Position numbers and translations under genes: made by a program. 64,000 bases of DNA, from contig CAHIKZ030000027.1 of assembly GCA_903632075.3 (NCBI GenBank), forward strand, positions 1,543,501-1,607,500, in the 5' to 3' direction. Source of the stretch: Acanthosepion pharaonis. Taxonomy: Eukaryota > Mollusca > Cephalopoda > Sepiida > Sepiidae. The stretch's first letter is position 1. The number at the start of each line of letters is the position of its first letter. This document shows, piece after piece, positions 61,456 through 64,000 of this stretch. Below the pieces are notes generated by a model that saw nothing but the letters and a program-made list of their open reading frames with translations, searched no databases and had not been told where the DNA came from.

Positions 61456-61620
61456 CAGGCGAGCATCAAAATTAAGATTCTTTTTCAGAAGAGCTCGAAC
61501 AGTAAAAAATTTCCATATTTTGACATTGTTTTTAGAGATTTCCGCTATTTTATTTAAGATTTTTCCAGTCTGTTTTACTCTTTTTACACTCATGAACCAA
61601 CGGTTGACTCTGGGACAAGC
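61456..61620 (-). pseudogene. SLC22-like copy C, exon 6 with a 1-bp deletion
   Basis: It encodes the cytoplasmic loop after TM6. The first codons read L-V-P-E-S, then in another frame R-W-F-M-S-V-K-R-V-K-Q-T-G-K-I-L-N-K-I-A-E-I. This is the family motif P-E-S-x-R-W-(L/F)-x-S-K followed by an A-x-x-I-L-x-K-I-A helix. One base is missing between P-E-S and R-W. The acceptor gtttag precedes 61620, and its G completes the split Trp codon left by exon 5. The donor gtaaga follows 61456. No equivalent is seen in copy B. Confidence 0.85.
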
Positions 61621-63056
61621 CTAAACCCACGAAAGTGAATAAAATGAAAGTTTTTAAAATATTTACATCATAGACTTGTATATTGTAGATAAACATTAAT
61701 AAATATGTATCATTATTGAAAGACATTTAAAATTTAATTACAAAAACATTAATGGATTTGATATAACAGCGATAGACACTCCATTCACAATGCCTCCTAC
61801 TCCAGGACGTGTGAAATTATCAAATTTTGGAAGAAAGCCTTTATGTATCTATAATAGAATATGAAATTAACATCAAATTGTACCTAAATAACTAATTTAA
61901 ATTGCAGACTTGATGATCTAACAATTTATTGTATCACCTTCAGATTCACCTTCACAATCACTGGAAATTCATGTGATGGGAGAGATTGAAATTAGTTATC
62001 GATGCATGGTGATAAATATGGCGAAGTACATTCATTTTAATCCATATATCTTATCAAGATATCTAGATTACATGGGCTATTGCAGAACCATCAGAAAAAG
62101 GCTATTTCTTAAAGGTTGACTGCAATTGGCAACTAAAGAGGTAGACAAATGAGTTGTCCTTGGCTTAATTTTCACACATTGGACAGTTATTTGCCTAAAG
62201 ATGGCCTGGTCAATAATTTTATTTGAACCACCTGCAACTCATTATTAAATGGAGAATATCATTTAGACACCTAGAATTATTCACTAACCTTTATTTGGAT
62301 TAAAATAACAAACTTCTATGTAATACAGACAAAAAGTCGCAACAATGATAATTTCAATAAGTACTGATCCGTTTCATATTCAATCTAATGACGTTAACAT
62401 GGTTTGACATTGGCCAATATCAAATATCAGATGTTCATGCAATTCACTGTGGTTCACCGTCCCCATTATATAATGCAATTGTTATGATTATTATTATCAT
62501 TATTGTTGTTGTTGTCGTTGTACTCATCGACATCTCAAACCGGAAGTAATTGATGGAGGCTTTACCAGAGGTCAAGTGATAGCAGGTCTCTTCCATGCGC
62601 ACGCATTCTCCTTAGCATCCTTGCAATTACGATGGTTTCAAATCTTCTTGAATTTTCACCATCTTCATTAGAGCAATTGTGAAATTCATATTACACAATT
62701 TCGTTAAGTTTATTTTAAATCTCACACACACAAACATATATATATATGTGTGTGTGTGTGTGTGTTATTAAAGTCAGTTGTCGCGTTTCCATCATGCAGC
62801 AACGTTATCCTTGTGACAGATGCAGCTAAAATTTGGTATTCATTGGAATGATTCATTCCTTTTAGTGATACTCTCTCTCTCTCTCAGTCTTTGTGTGTGT
62901 GCCGTGTGTGTTTTTGTGTTTGTGGAAGAATAAAATAAAATAAAAATATTTATTCTTGAATTCTCTTTAGCATATCTCTCAGGTTCGTCAGAAGTGATTA
63001 GCACAATTGTCAAATTCATATTCAAGAATTTCGTTCATATCTTTCTAAAGGTGCTC

Positions 63057-63101
<45 letters not shown>

Positions 63102-63506
63102 GAAATATAGTCTTAAGGTGTGCTATATTTATGGGATAAAGTGCTCAATATCAGAGATAGAACGTGTGTAAATATAAAAGTAAGCATTGAAGTCAACACT
63201 TAGAGGCGACAGGCTGTTTCATGCTAGACGCAATCGTCAGAATGAAATATATACATGTATGTGTATGTGTTTGCTTGTGCGTGTGTGTGTATCTGAGTGT
63301 CATTAAATTAAATTCACTTGTTGCGTTTCCGTCATGCAGCATGTTTCCTTGTGGTAGTAGGTGCTAAAAAATCTTGTTTTCTCTGGATTGACTCATTGAA
63401 TTGCATTATACTCTCTCTTTCTCTCTTTCGTTCTGTATGTGTGTTTGCGCGCGCGCACGCGCGCGTGTGTGTGTGTGTGTGTGTGTGCGTGCGTGCGCGT
63501 ATATAA
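61621..63506 (-). other. copy C intron 5 with microsatellites and local tandem duplication
   Basis: Two related blocks (about 62650-62990 and 62990-63500) share cacaattgt-aaattcatatt phrases and then gttgcgtttcc(a/g)tcatgcagca with downstream CT and GT runs. Microsatellites lie at 62727-62766 (TA, GT), 63058-63098 (TA) and 63440-63502 (GT, GC). The stretch 61740-62640 has no recognisable gene. Confidence 0.6.
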
Positions 63507-63839
63507 ATAAAAAAAAAATATTTTTAATGAACTCTCTTTGGGATGTCCTTTTTTCGAGGAAATTTAATATTTCTTCAGGTAAATAAAAATACGCAGATCT
63601 ATGTTTTAGAATAATAAATTAAATGAATTAAACATAACTGCTTTTCATATTGTGATTAATATTCCTTAAACAATTTTTGTTCATAGAAACAGAATCAAAT
63701 TTATTGCTTTTTATATAAAGTAAATGAATACAATGTAAATCTTCCTTATTGCCATTTGTAATTTAAAAATAAATTACTTGTCTTTTAATTTAATTTCCTA
63801 GTGAAGGTTGTAAATTACGAATACTTATAAGATACATAT
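63507..63839. repeat. right member of the paralogous pair
   Basis: It matches 1-310, so the order intron then exon 5 is repeated 63.5 kb away from copy A in the same orientation. Confidence 0.85.
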
Positions 63840-64000
63840 CACATCGTTAATAAGGCCAATGGTATAAATGGTGCTGAGATGAAGATCATTAACAGTCTCC
63901 AGACTCTTTATGAAGTACGCAATTAGAGAAATGAAAAGAAAAGCATGAGGAAACCTAAGTTGTATTACCAATGCTGGTCGAGATCGATATTTCATGGATA
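63840..64000 (-). pseudogene. SLC22-like copy C, exon 5, partial, frameshifted, donor lost
   Basis: It aligns with 311-482. It keeps S-M-K-Y-R-S-R-P and S-L-I-A-Y-F-I-K, but one extra base between 63900 and 63920 shifts the frame so that the W-R-L-L-V-I-L-I-S-V-P segment is lost. The donor dinucleotide that is GT in copy A (310-309) is AT here. The exon runs off the right edge, where exons 1-4 of this copy would lie. Confidence 0.85.

Overview
This is animal genomic DNA, AT-rich and intron-rich, with long (TA)n and (CA)n microsatellites and layers of degenerate retroelements. Nothing bacterial is present. The repeat style (many TA/CA runs, tRNA-derived SINEs with TA tails, Penelope, jockey/CR1-like, RTE-like and Ty3 fragments) and the transporter exons suggest a mollusc, most likely a coleoid cephalopod such as an octopus. 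That identification is inference from pattern, not a database match.

The only host protein-coding signal is an array of three SLC22-like (organic cation/anion transporter) gene copies, all on the minus strand. Copy A (21325 down to 311, running off the left edge) has five clean exons of 143, 223, 104, 155 and 172 bp with matching phases and canonical splice sites. It is the plausible functional gene, with about 265 residues visible. Copy B (47670 to 37126) keeps exons homologous to exon 2 (with a 44-bp deletion) and exon 3, then jumps to later exons that encode the MFS segment with DRLGRKK and the following exon. The region of exons 4-6 is gone and no exon 1 is seen. Copy C (right edge to 54889) has exon 5 with a 1-bp insertion and a lost donor, exon 6 with a 1-bp deletion, and the same two later exons with further damage. 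B and C share a 4-bp frameshifting duplication, so they look like pseudogenes from one damaged ancestor. Windows 1-482 and 63507-64000 are paralogous, and non-coding stretches inside A and B can also be matched.

Intron 1 of copy A (7873-21182) is a nest of repeats: a 2.1-kb LTR-like insertion, a 5'-truncated Ty3/gypsy element with broken gag, protease, RT-RNase H and integrase (11911-15417), a 520-bp tandem repeat with a hammerhead-like core, microsatellite-and-hairpin units, and a Penelope GIY-YIG fragment. Between copies A and B (21.3-37 kb) lie LINE fragments, a SINE and a Penelope element with a large inverted repeat. Between B and C lie mariner, LINE and other remnants. A jockey/CR1-like LINE sits inside copy C.

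The best single discovery is at 44333-46622: a complete U6 snRNA sequence joined at its 3' U-tract to a 5'-truncated LINE, the whole unit bounded by a perfect 15-bp target-site duplication. This is the structure expected from template switching during target-primed reverse transcription. A second insertion of apparently the same LINE family, with a 17-bp duplication, is at 52712-53307.
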